Origin: Flavobacteriaceae bacterium
GTDB taxonomy: Bacteria > Bacteroidota > Bacteroidia > Flavobacteriales > Flavobacteriaceae
Direction of reading: 5' to 3'
Length of the DNA stretch: 58,679 bases
Assembly (NCBI GenBank): GCA_021151665.1
Contig: JAGKWW010000015.1
Span: 1 to 58,679, forward strand
Shown: piece after piece, positions 36,075-44,405 of the stretch
Numbering within the stretch: the first letter of the stretch is position 1
Layout: every line of letters begins with the position of its first letter
The notes under the pieces: model-generated
The model's database searches: none
What the model was told of the DNA's origin: nothing
Seen by the model: the letters and a program-made list of their open reading frames with translations, nothing else
Position numbers and translations under genes: made by a program

Positions 36075-38534
36075 ATGAACAGGGAACAACTTTTTGACAT
36101 AGCAAACGGCTGGTTTTCGTCCAAAGGATGGAAGGCTTTTCCGTTCCAGACCCAGACATGGACGGCATTCCTTCAGGGAAAGCACGGCCTGCTGAATGCA
36201 CCTACGGGCAGCGGGAAAACCTATGCCCTGTGGTTTCCGGTCATTATGGAATACATCAAAAAGAATCCCGACTATAAAAGGAAGCATAAACCCGGCCTTA
36301 AGGCAATATGGATCACTCCCCTTCGTGCGTTGTCTGTAGAAATCAAGCAGGCCGCCGAACGTGTTGCCGATGATCTGGGTACCGGACTCACCGTTGGCGT
36401 ACGTACCGGCGATACTTCCTCGTCAGAGCGCTCTAAAATGCGCAACAAAATGCCCGACCTGTTGGTTACCACCCCGGAAAGCCTTCAGCTCATGCTCGCG
36501 TCTAAAGACTATGCCAACATGTTTAAAACCTGTACGGCTATCATTGTAGACGAGTGGCATGAGCTTTTGGGCACCAAGCGTGGCGTGCAGGTAGAGCTGG
36601 CACTTTCTAGGCTTAAAGCAATAGCCCCAAACATGCGTATCTGGGGGATATCAGCCACGATTGGCAACTTACAGCAGGCCATGGAAGTTTTGCTCGGCCC
36701 CGACTCCAACGCCATGGATAATGCAGTGATGGTACGAGCCCACATCAACAAAAAGATAAACGTCATCTCCGTCATCCCCGAAAAGATGGATGCCTACCCC
36801 TGGCGCGGACACATGGGGCTGCATTTGGTAGACGAAGTAGCGAAGATCATAAAAGGAAGCCAGACCACCCTGGTGTTTACCAATGTGCGCTCGCAATGCG
36901 AGGTTTGGTACCAGGCGCTGTTGGAAAAATATCCCGAGTTCGCGGGGGAAATGGCCATGCACCACGGCAGCATCGCCAAAGAAATGCGGCAATGGGTAGA
37001 GCAGGCCATTCGCGATGAGCAGCTGCGCGCCGTAATCTGCACCTCGAGCCTCGACCTTGGTGTCGACTTTGCCCCGGTAGAAACGGTGGTGCAGGTAGGC
37101 GGGCCCAAGGGAGTCGCGCGTTTTTTGCAAAGAGCCGGCCGTAGTGGCCACCGCCCCGGGCAGGAAAGCAACATCTATTTCCTGGCCACGCATGCCATAG
37201 AACTCATAGAAGCATCGGCGCTGCGGCGCGCAGTAAAGGAGACCGTGGTAGAAGACCGCGTGCCGTACCTCAACAGCTGGGATGTACTGGTGCAATACCT
37301 TGTTACGCTCGCTGTATCCGATGGCTTTTATCCTGATAAGCTTTTCCCTGAAATAAAGAGTACCTTCTGCTTTCAGGGTATTACGCAGGAAGAATTCCAG
37401 TGGTGCCTCAACTTTGTGGCGCGGGGCAGCCAGAGCCTTCAGGCGTATGACGAATACAAAAAAGTGGAGATAGAATCCGATGGGAGGTACAAAGTCAACA
37501 GCAAATCGATAGCGCTGCGCCACCGCATGCAGATGGGTACCATTGTGGGCGATGCTATGATGAATGTAAAATATCTTGGCGGCGGCTATATTGGCACCGT
37601 TGAGGAATGGTTTATCTCCCGCCTTAATCCAGGCGACATTTTTATTTTTGCGGGCCGCAAACTGGAATTGTACCGCGTGAAGAACATGGAGGTATTGGTG
37701 CGCCGCGCCGATCCGGGGGCAAAAGCTGTACACGCCAGCTGGCTGGGGGGCAGGCTGACGCTTTCGGCACAGATGAGTGAATTATTGCGGGAAGAACTGT
37801 ATGCGGCGAATACGCCCAATATGTCGCCAGAAATGCGGGCGCTGCATCCTTTATTTACGCGTCAGCGCAAAGAATCTATTGTTCCTAACGACCACCAGTT
37901 TTTAATAGAAACCTTTAAAACCCGCGAAGGCTACCATGCCATCTTTTATCCGTTCGAAGGGCGATATGTACACGAAGCGCTGGCCAGTTTGATGGCCTAC
38001 CGCATCAGCCTGCTCTCTCCTATTTCCTTTTCACTGGCTTATAATGATTATGGCTTTGAGCTGCTCAGCGATAAAGAAATCGATATGCAACAAGTGCTTG
38101 ACAACAACCTGTTTACGCCTGAGCATCTGCATTATGACCTGCAGCACAGCCTGAACTCTACCGAAATGGCCCGCAGGAAATTCCGTGATATCGCGGTAAT
38201 ATCCGGCCTGGTATTTAGCTGTTACCCCGGAAAGGTGGTAAAAACCAAGCATCTGCAAAGCAGTTCGCAACTCATCTTTGAGGTATTCCGTGATTATGAG
38301 CCGGACAACCTACTTTTCCTGCAAGCCTACCGCGAAGTCTTCGAACATCAGCTCGAAGAAGGGCGCCTACTACTAGCCCTTGAGCGCATTCAGAAACAGG
38401 AGATTGTCTGGAAGCAGTGCCAGAAGCCGACTCCCTTCAGTTTCCCAATCATCACCGACCGCCTGCGCGAAAGGCTCTCCAGCGAATCGTTGGCCGAAAG
38501 GATAAAAAAGATGACCGCAAGTTACATGAAGTAG
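36075..38534 (+). CDS. Ligase-associated DEXH-box helicase (Lhr-like)
   Basis: 819 residues from the ATG at 36075 (a GTG at 36039 lies in the upstream repeat). Superfamily 2 helicase: Walker A PTGSGKT (43-49), DEWHELLG (DEXH) motif II, SATIGN motif III, and QRAGRSGHRPGQ motif VI. The C-terminal half is the Lhr-core winged-helix and DUF4910-like region. Lhr-type helicases move 3' to 5' on single-stranded DNA and open branched duplexes. It should work with the ligase and the two nucleases of this cluster. Confidence 0.95.
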   Translation: MNREQLFDIANGWFSSKGWKAFPFQTQTWTAFLQGKHGLLNAPTGSGKTYALWFPVIMEYIKKNPDYKRKHKPGLKAIWITPLRALSVEIKQAAERVADDLGTGLTVGVRTGDTSSSERSKMRNKMPDLLVTTPESLQLMLASKDYANMFKTCTAIIVDEWHELLGTKRGVQVELALSRLKAIAPNMRIWGISATIGNLQQAMEVLLGPDSNAMDNAVMVRAHINKKINVISVIPEKMDAYPWRGHMGLHLVDEVAKIIKGSQTTLVFTNVRSQCEVWYQALLEKYPEFAGEMAMHHGSIAKEMRQWVEQAIRDEQLRAVICTSSLDLGVDFAPVETVVQVGGPKGVARFLQRAGRSGHRPGQESNIYFLATHAIELIEASALRRAVKETVVEDRVPYLNSWDVLVQYLVTLAVSDGFYPDKLFPEIKSTFCFQGITQEEFQWCLNFVARGSQSLQAYDEYKKVEIESDGRYKVNSKSIALRHRMQMGTIVGDAMMNVKYLGGGYIGTVEEWFISRLNPGDIFIFAGRKLELYRVKNMEVLVRRADPGAKAVHASWLGGRLTLSAQMSELLREELYAANTPNMSPEMRALHPLFTRQRKESIVPNDHQFLIETFKTREGYHAIFYPFEGRYVHEALASLMAYRISLLSPISFSLAYNDYGFELLSDKEIDMQQVLDNNLFTPEHLHYDLQHSLNSTEMARRKFRDIAVISGLVFSCYPGKVVKTKHLQSSSQLIFEVFRDYEPDNLLFLQAYREVFEHQLEEGRLLLALERIQKQEIVWKQCQKPTPFSFPIITDRLRERLSSESLAERIKKMTASYMK

Positions 38535-38603
38535 CGGTAAAGATGGTAAGATGACAGATAATAGATGATAGATTGCGCAGCGATGTTAAAGACATTACGC
38601 TAT

Positions 38604-38634
38604 TTTGAAGATGTGCATTTTGAGCGTAAATTTG
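38604..38634 (+). promoter_or_regulatory. Consensus promoter in front of pdeM
   Basis: TTTG (38604-38607), exactly 19 bases, then TAAATTTG (38627-38634). It lies 48 bases upstream of the pdeM ATG, so pdeM can be transcribed apart from the helicase gene. Confidence 0.8.
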
Positions 38635-38682
38635 CAAACCTTCAAATGACATTGACCTTTCGCACGAAGAAGGCACTTTAGC

Positions 38683-39324
38683 ATGACCCTTGACATTCAG
38701 ATAAACAATCAGGATTTTATATTGCATTGCAGCGGGGCGCTGTATTGGGTAAAAACGCGCATGCTGCTTATCAGCGATGTGCACCTGGGCAAGGTAACCC
38801 ACTTTCGCAAGTTTGGCGCGGCGATACCCTCGCAGGCGCGATATACCAATTTCGTCAGGCTGGATAATGCGGTCGAGCATTTTAATCCGGAGCGAGTTGT
38901 TTTTCTGGGCGACCTGTTTCATAGCTCGCTAAATGAGGAGTTCAACCTTTTTGAAGATTGGGTTTCTAAAATTGCCGTACCTGTAGTGCTCGTAGCGGGC
39001 AACCATGATATTATTGCGCCCTACCGGTATACCGACATCGGCATTAGTGTAGTGAGCGAATGGACACTGTATGGCTTTTTACTGACTCACCATCCGGAGG
39101 AGCGCAAAGGCTACTTTACGCTGTGCGGGCACATACATCCGGCAGTGCTTTTAGGAGGTTTTGGCCGCCAATACCTAAAACTGCCCTGCTTTTTCCGCAA
39201 CCCGCATCAAATGATTCTTCCCGCTTTCGGCGAATTTACCGGCACTTACATTATGGAGCCGCAGGAAGGCGATATTATATATGCCATTACCAAAGAGGAT
39301 GTTGTAGAGGTACGAAAGAAATAG
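38683..39324 (+). CDS. pdeM: Ligase-associated DNA damage response endonuclease PdeM
   Basis: 213 residues, calcineurin-like phosphoesterase fold. Metal-binding motifs in order are SDVHLGK (about 28-34), FLGDLFHS, AGNHD and the late CGHIHP. PdeM is the fourth member of the ligase-associated DNA damage response set and is a predicted metal-dependent endonuclease. Its ATG lies 148 bases beyond the helicase stop and has its own consensus promoter. A response regulator gene follows after 27 bases. Confidence 0.93.
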   Translation: MTLDIQINNQDFILHCSGALYWVKTRMLLISDVHLGKVTHFRKFGAAIPSQARYTNFVRLDNAVEHFNPERVVFLGDLFHSSLNEEFNLFEDWVSKIAVPVVLVAGNHDIIAPYRYTDIGISVVSEWTLYGFLLTHHPEERKGYFTLCGHIHPAVLLGGFGRQYLKLPCFFRNPHQMILPAFGEFTGTYIMEPQEGDIIYAITKEDVVEVRKK

Positions 39325-39351
39325 CCTATTTTTACTTACAAATCACCTGAG

Positions 39352-39987
39352 ATGAATACCCCCCTGAAAATCCTCCTTGCCGACGACCATAGCGTAGTGC
39401 GCCGTGGGGTTGCCCTGATCCTTAAAGAATCGTTTCCCGAAGCGACTATTATACATGCGGAAAGTTTTGACCAGGTGATGCATATACTTCCTGAAGAAAA
39501 ACCCAATGTGCTTATATTAGATATTAACCTGCCCGGCGGCAACAGCGCCGCCATGGTAGAAAAAGCGAAAAAGACGGCGCCTGACCTGAAGATATTAATG
39601 TTCTCTGCATTTGACGAAGAGCAATATGCATTGCGCTATATTCACGCGGGTGCGGATGGCTACCTTAACAAACTCTCTTCAGAAGAAAAGATTGCCGAAG
39701 CCGTAAGCATTCTACTGAACGGGGGGAAGTATATCTCTGATAAGGTAAAGAATAAGATCCTCGAAAACACTATTTATAATACGCCCGCCAATCCGCTTGA
39801 CCTGCTAAGCAACCGCGAAATGGAAATTGCCGGCATGATGGCAGAGGGCCTCGGAAACCTGGAAATTGCCAATAAGCTCAACATTCAGATGTCTACCGTA
39901 AGTACGTATAAGAACCGCATTTTCGAGAAACTGGGTGTAAGCAATGTGGTATCGATGGTAGAAAAATACCGCCTTTATAAAGAATAA
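39352..39987 (+). CDS. LuxR-family response regulator (NarL-like)
   Basis: 211 residues. The receiver domain (about 1-120) has acidic pocket D11-D12 and phospho-acceptor D57 (LILDINLP). The C-terminal helix-turn-helix (about 145-205) has LSNREMEIAGMMAEGLGNLEIA and STVSTYKNRIFEKLGV, the LuxR/GerE pattern. It should bind DNA as a dimer when phosphorylated. The convergent gene is a sensor kinase and their 3' ends overlap by 13 bases, so they are the likely cognate pair despite opposite strands. Confidence 0.95.
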   Translation: MNTPLKILLADDHSVVRRGVALILKESFPEATIIHAESFDQVMHILPEEKPNVLILDINLPGGNSAAMVEKAKKTAPDLKILMFSAFDEEQYALRYIHAGADGYLNKLSSEEKIAEAVSILLNGGKYISDKVKNKILENTIYNTPANPLDLLSNREMEIAGMMAEGLGNLEIANKLNIQMSTVSTYKNRIFEKLGVSNVVSMVEKYRLYKE

Positions 39988-42965
39988 GCGTTAAAGCATA
40001 CAGTAACACACGTACCTTTTCCAGGAGCGGATTCCACTTCAATTGTAGCATTCATCAGTGCGAGCAATTCGGCTATGATCTGCAGGCCGAGTCCATTTCC
40101 TGGTTCCGCGGTACCGGGCCCCTGTACAAGCTTTTTATAATAATTAAGCCGGTTCTCATCCATCCCCCTGCCACTGTCTTTAACCGAGAGGCAGACCTTT
40201 TCGGGCGTGCTTTTCGCAGCAATTACAATTGTCCCGTTGGCCGTATTTTTTATTGCGTTGTCCAGCAGGTTATGCAACACGATGGCCACAAGGTAGCGGT
40301 TTCTGGAAAGCGTAAGGCCGTCGGGCACGTTATTTTGCATTCGGATGCTCCTGGCTTTTGACAGCGCCTTGAAAAACTCCATTTTTTCGCTGGCAAGGCC
40401 GGCCAGCGAAAAGGGTTCACCGCTCATCCCGCTTTGGGCTTCTTTGCTGTACTCCAGAAAATTATCTACGAAATTATAAAGTTGCGACGAGGCGGTATAG
40501 ATAGATTCGACATCCTCCTTCACCGCTGCCGGGTCTTTTTCCAGTTCATTGTAAACATATCTCCCGGTAATAGACATGAACTTTAAGGGGCTTTTTATAT
40601 CGTGGGTAATGGTTTTAATAAGGCTCTGGTGGTTGGCAACCTGCTTTTTCAGGTCATTCTCTGTACGCCGCAATGTGGTGATTATAGAATGCAGCTGTGA
40701 GGTGCGCTCTGCTACCTGATTTTCCAGAAGCTTGCTGCGACGCCTTATATAATTGATCCTGATACGGACTACTGTGATCACCACCCCTATAATGCCGATA
40801 ATTACCAATCCGTGGAACCACCAGGTTTGCCAAAATGCAGGCTGTACGTAAAACACGTATTCCTTATACATCCGCTTGCTGCCAAAGCCGGTAAATTTAC
40901 GTGCAGTAAGGGTATAATATCCCGGCGGCAGCGTAGAAAACGAAATGTTGTTTTCTGATAACGGCAGCCAGTTTTGCGATATCGGGCCTTCAAGCTTCAC
41001 CTCAATAATCTGGTTATAGCGGTCGCCAAAAAACGGGCTGTTTATAAAAAACTTGACCCTGCCAAAATTCCGGTCGAGCACCAGCGAATCTTTAGCTTTC
41101 AGGTGCATCCGGTCTACCTGCACCTCATCTATAAAAATTTCGTTTACGGGCATTGCGGTTTTTATAGCAGAAGGGTTGAAACGTACAATTCCATCCATTG
41201 AAGGGAGGAATATATCCCGATTGTTCAGGTATACGGCACAGGGTTCACAACCACCGTTGAACTCGTTGGTATTAAAGCCCCAGTTTTTGGAATACCGGTA
41301 ATAAAACACTCCATCACGCTTGCCTACCGCATACTGCCGGAGGTCCTGTTTGCTCACGCGAAAAAGTCCGCTATTGGTAGTTATCCATAAAAATCCCTGC
41401 GTATCCGGCACAATGCAGTGTGTGGTAGTGAGATAGTGGTTCCTGTCGGGGGGAAAAGCCGTTGTGCGGCCATTACTAATCAGGAAAAATCCCTTATTAT
41501 AGGATGCTATCCACACCAGAGGCCCATCAAAGCAAATATGCCTCACGTGCGTTTCTTTAAACCCCGGTATGGGGTATGAGATTTTATTTGCGAGGTTCAC
41601 GCGGTAAAGTCCCCGCCGTCCGCCCATCCATAGCTGGCCGTCCTGACGAAAACCCAAAGTTGCGGGCCGGTCAGGCAAATTGCAGTAAAACGCTGGTGGG
41701 GTCTCCGGGCGCGAAGGGTCTGATACATAAAGCCATCCGTTATTGCTTGTTCCGCCCTCGTTACTGACGGCCGTCCATATCCTGCCATCCGGACTTTTTG
41801 CTATCGCAGTGATGCGATTCGGCAGTTGCCAGCTTAATGCCTTCTTATAGCCTGATGCGCGGGTTGCGCGAAAGAGCGTGGTAAAGGCCTTCAGCCAGAG
41901 GTCGCCTCCATTATCCTGTACAATCATATACTTGTCGCTGAAGGAACCTATAGGCAGGCGCCCCTTGTGGCCGGTTTGGTCAAAAATATCGCCGGTAGCA
42001 GCAAGTACCTCGTTGCCATAGGCAGACAGCGCATAGAAAACCCCATCGGTACCTGCCATGTTTTCTATAGACGACCCCACCTGCGAAAATAACTGGTGGT
42101 GAATAATAAGCAGTCCTTTGTTGGAACTTCCCATATACAGGAGGTCATTCTTCCCGTCGTAATAAAGCGCCATGATGTTGGCACGCCCGTCAAAGCTATC
42201 ATAAAGCAATTGTGCTGTAACTTTTCCGTTCCGTTCTCCAAGAAGATAGACTTCCCTGCCCGAAACGAGGAAGGCCTGGTCCATAGTCGTATTGATATAG
42301 AGGCTGAATTCCTGTTTTAGCGCAACGGGCAACCGGCCTTCAACGGCGCGTTTTCCATAAAAGCGAAGGATGCTCCCATCCGGATACAACCGGTAAAGAT
42401 GGCCCTGTATAGTAAAAAAACGCGACCCCGGCTGATAATCGTGCCTAAAGGTATAGTGTCGGCCAGGGGCATCCACTGTAATCTGCCCGTTGTTAAGAGT
42501 AAAAACCGTTCCTGCCGATCGGAGCCTGAATTTCCTGTTCTCTGTAAAGTAAAGTGAATGGATGGTTTCCAGATGGCTATCAATACCCGGAAGGCGGTTA
42601 TCTTTATCTGCAGGTATCTTCTTTGCAGCCCGGCGCGATACAACAACAAGCTCACCCAGTTCGTTCCTTACGGTTATACTGTCAGACGCTACAGATCCGC
42701 CGAAGTAGTACATTCTTTCCGATGTGAGGCCAGGCATATTCGCCGAATTAAAAACCCGGAAGTTCTCGCCGTCATAGCGAACCAGGCCTCCTTCTGTAGA
42801 CAGCCATATAAAGCCATACTTATCCTGTACGATAGACTTTACGCTGTTTTGCGGCAGGTGGTTGCTGTCGGCAGAATACCAGGTAGTATAATGCGACTGC
42901 CCGGACGCGTAGCACACAAAGAGCACGAAAGGGAGGATAAAGAATTTTATATATCGCAATGCCAT
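39975..42965 (-). CDS. Two-component propeller sensor histidine kinase (Y_Y_Y type)
   Basis: 996 residues from the ATG at 42965. A signal peptide (MALRYIKFFILPFVLFVCYASG) leads into a two-component-propeller sensor region (about 25-610, blades such as DKYGFIWLSTEGGLVRYDG and DTQGFLWITTNSGLFR). A Y_Y_Y domain (about 640-730), a transmembrane helix near 740 (LVIIGIIGVVITVV) and a histidine kinase follow. H788 in ITHDIKSPL is the phospho-site; N box LLDNAIKN, G1 DSGRGM and G2 GNGLGLQI are present. No receiver or AraC output is fused. A consensus promoter ends 10 bases before the ATG, giving an almost leaderless transcript. Confidence 0.95.
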   Translation of the reverse strand: MALRYIKFFILPFVLFVCYASGQSHYTTWYSADSNHLPQNSVKSIVQDKYGFIWLSTEGGLVRYDGENFRVFNSANMPGLTSERMYYFGGSVASDSITVRNELGELVVVSRRAAKKIPADKDNRLPGIDSHLETIHSLYFTENRKFRLRSAGTVFTLNNGQITVDAPGRHYTFRHDYQPGSRFFTIQGHLYRLYPDGSILRFYGKRAVEGRLPVALKQEFSLYINTTMDQAFLVSGREVYLLGERNGKVTAQLLYDSFDGRANIMALYYDGKNDLLYMGSSNKGLLIIHHQLFSQVGSSIENMAGTDGVFYALSAYGNEVLAATGDIFDQTGHKGRLPIGSFSDKYMIVQDNGGDLWLKAFTTLFRATRASGYKKALSWQLPNRITAIAKSPDGRIWTAVSNEGGTSNNGWLYVSDPSRPETPPAFYCNLPDRPATLGFRQDGQLWMGGRRGLYRVNLANKISYPIPGFKETHVRHICFDGPLVWIASYNKGFFLISNGRTTAFPPDRNHYLTTTHCIVPDTQGFLWITTNSGLFRVSKQDLRQYAVGKRDGVFYYRYSKNWGFNTNEFNGGCEPCAVYLNNRDIFLPSMDGIVRFNPSAIKTAMPVNEIFIDEVQVDRMHLKAKDSLVLDRNFGRVKFFINSPFFGDRYNQIIEVKLEGPISQNWLPLSENNISFSTLPPGYYTLTARKFTGFGSKRMYKEYVFYVQPAFWQTWWFHGLVIIGIIGVVITVVRIRINYIRRRSKLLENQVAERTSQLHSIITTLRRTENDLKKQVANHQSLIKTITHDIKSPLKFMSITGRYVYNELEKDPAAVKEDVESIYTASSQLYNFVDNFLEYSKEAQSGMSGEPFSLAGLASEKMEFFKALSKARSIRMQNNVPDGLTLSRNRYLVAIVLHNLLDNAIKNTANGTIVIAAKSTPEKVCLSVKDSGRGMDENRLNYYKKLVQGPGTAEPGNGLGLQIIAELLALMNATIEVESAPGKGTCVTVCFNAYSL

Positions 42966-42974
42966 TGTTTTAAG

Positions 42975-43005
42975 CAAATATAACTGTTCTCTGTTGTAGA
43001 ACAAA
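42975..43005 (-). promoter_or_regulatory. Consensus promoter of the sensor kinase gene
   Basis: On the minus strand TTTG (43005-43002), 19 bases, then TATATTTG (42982-42975). The -33 box covers an alternative ATG at 43004, so translation must start downstream, at 42965. Confidence 0.82.
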
Positions 43006-43055
43006 TTCTACAGTATAAACAAAAGTACGCTACAAATAAAAAGCTAAAGCCGCTG

Positions 43056-43154
43056 TATGTTTGTACTCCCCTAAACAACGTAGATTAATACTGATAGCAT
43101 TATCCCCCCCGGGGAGATAACCACAGGCGCGGCAACAGTCGCGCCTGTTTTTTT
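43056..43154 (+). ncRNA. Candidate small RNA or leader with terminator
   Basis: A -7 box TATGTTTG (43056-43063) is followed by about 85 bases that hold CTCCCC (43066-43071) complementary to GGGGAG (43111-43116), a local C-run/G-run stem near 43100-43120, and a strong terminator ending at 43154. There is no plus-strand gene in front of this terminator, so a short RNA or an attenuated leader of the GT9 gene would explain it. No -33 TTG is at the ideal distance. No RNA family is recognised. Confidence 0.4.
43123..43154 (+). terminator. Strong intrinsic terminator in a gene-free region
   Basis: ACAGGCGCG (43123-43131) pairs with CGCGCCTGT (43140-43148) across an 8-base loop, then a T-run to about 43154. 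It lies 101 bases upstream of the GT9 ATG. Confidence 0.8.
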
Positions 43155-43255
43155 AACCCCTTCCTCTGATAATTTAATACGCTTTTAACACGTATTTATG
43201 TCCCGGCGCCGACCTTTGCGTGTAGCAGGCGTTATTTAGTGCCTGTTAAAAATTT

Positions 43256-44335
43256 ATGGGTGCGCTACAAAAAATAAACCACTACAGGAGAAACCTGATG
43301 AATGCGCTCACGCGCAACATTGGCAGCAAAAGCCAGCCGGCCGGGATGCTGAAAAACAGTACTGTAAAGCATGTCCTCGTAAGCCGGCCCAACCACAGGC
43401 TTGGAAATATGCTAATGGTTACTCCACTGGTTCAGGAGATTGAAAACACCTTTCCGGGAGCTACGGTCGACATTTTCGGGAAGGGATTTGTAGCTACCGA
43501 ACTTTTTAAAAATTATTCTTCTGTAGACCGGCTTCTGTTGTTGCCGAAAAAACATTTTAAGCAGCTTGGCAACTACCTGCTGATGTGGACAAAACTCAAA
43601 ACCAGGAGATACGACCTGGTAATAAACGTAGCGAGTTCCTCATCGTCGGGAAGGCTTTCTACCCAGTTCTCTAACGGCCGGGTAAAAATGTTCAATGACC
43701 GCGACGAAGCACTGCATAACTTTTACAAAGATTACGGGCACATGGCAAAAGAACCGGTTTACAACCTCCGGAAATTTTTAGGTACGCCTGCCGCCAAACT
43801 TGCCGAAATACCAATCCCTACCCTCAACATCAAGCTTAGCGCAGAAGAGCTGGAAAAGGGCAGGCAGCAATTACTTCAAATTACAAAAAACGACAGGCCA
43901 ACCCTCGCTATTTATACTTTTGCTACCGGCCACAAGTGCTACAGCGCGGAATGGTGGCATTCATTTTACAACAGATTGCTTAAAGAATTTCCGAATTACA
44001 ATATTGTGGAGATACTCCCGGTGGAAAATGTATCGCAAATAGATTTTAAAGCGCCATCGTTTTACAGCAAAGACCTAAGGCTTATCGCAGCTTTTATTGC
44101 CAATACCGAAATGTTTATTGGCGGGGACAGTGGTATGATGCACCTTGCCAGTACCTCGCAAAAGCCGGTGGCAGGCCTTTTCTCTGTAAGCAATATGGAC
44201 GGCTACCAGCCTTACGGAAATCATAGCCGCGGCATCAATACCAATAACACCCACCTGGAAGAGCAAATGCGCATCATCAGGGAAATCTTGTCTGACGCCG
44301 AAAACGCCGGGCAGGAGTTTGTGAAGCATGCGTAA
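43256..44335 (+). CDS. Glycosyltransferase family 9 (heptosyltransferase-like)
   Basis: 359 residues. A GT9 fold: the N-terminal half starts with HVLVSRPNHRLGNMLMVTPLVQEI, and the C-terminal half carries the nucleotide-sugar site FIGGDSGMMHLASTSQKPVAGLF. GT9 enzymes add heptose or related sugars to lipopolysaccharide core on the cytoplasmic face. A hairpin (CAGGC 43226-43230 with GCCTG 43241-43245) lies just before the ATG and could limit ribosome access. Start choice is not certain; Met codons 16 and 28 residues on are also possible. It is transcribed alone. Confidence 0.88.
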   Translation: MGALQKINHYRRNLMNALTRNIGSKSQPAGMLKNSTVKHVLVSRPNHRLGNMLMVTPLVQEIENTFPGATVDIFGKGFVATELFKNYSSVDRLLLLPKKHFKQLGNYLLMWTKLKTRRYDLVINVASSSSSGRLSTQFSNGRVKMFNDRDEALHNFYKDYGHMAKEPVYNLRKFLGTPAAKLAEIPIPTLNIKLSAEELEKGRQQLLQITKNDRPTLAIYTFATGHKCYSAEWWHSFYNRLLKEFPNYNIVEILPVENVSQIDFKAPSFYSKDLRLIAAFIANTEMFIGGDSGMMHLASTSQKPVAGLFSVSNMDGYQPYGNHSRGINTNNTHLEEQMRIIREILSDAENAGQEFVKHA

Positions 44336-44405
44336 AGAGATTGAATATGGCGTGGAAGTTACTTCGTGTTAACTTACAAAGGGATCAGTAATAACGCCAA
44401 TATTT

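Noticed and set aside
36669..37733. 354-codon open frame on the minus strand opposite the helicase gene
   Set aside because: Antisense to a well-supported helicase; composition is His/Arg/Tyr-rich and no motif is visible.
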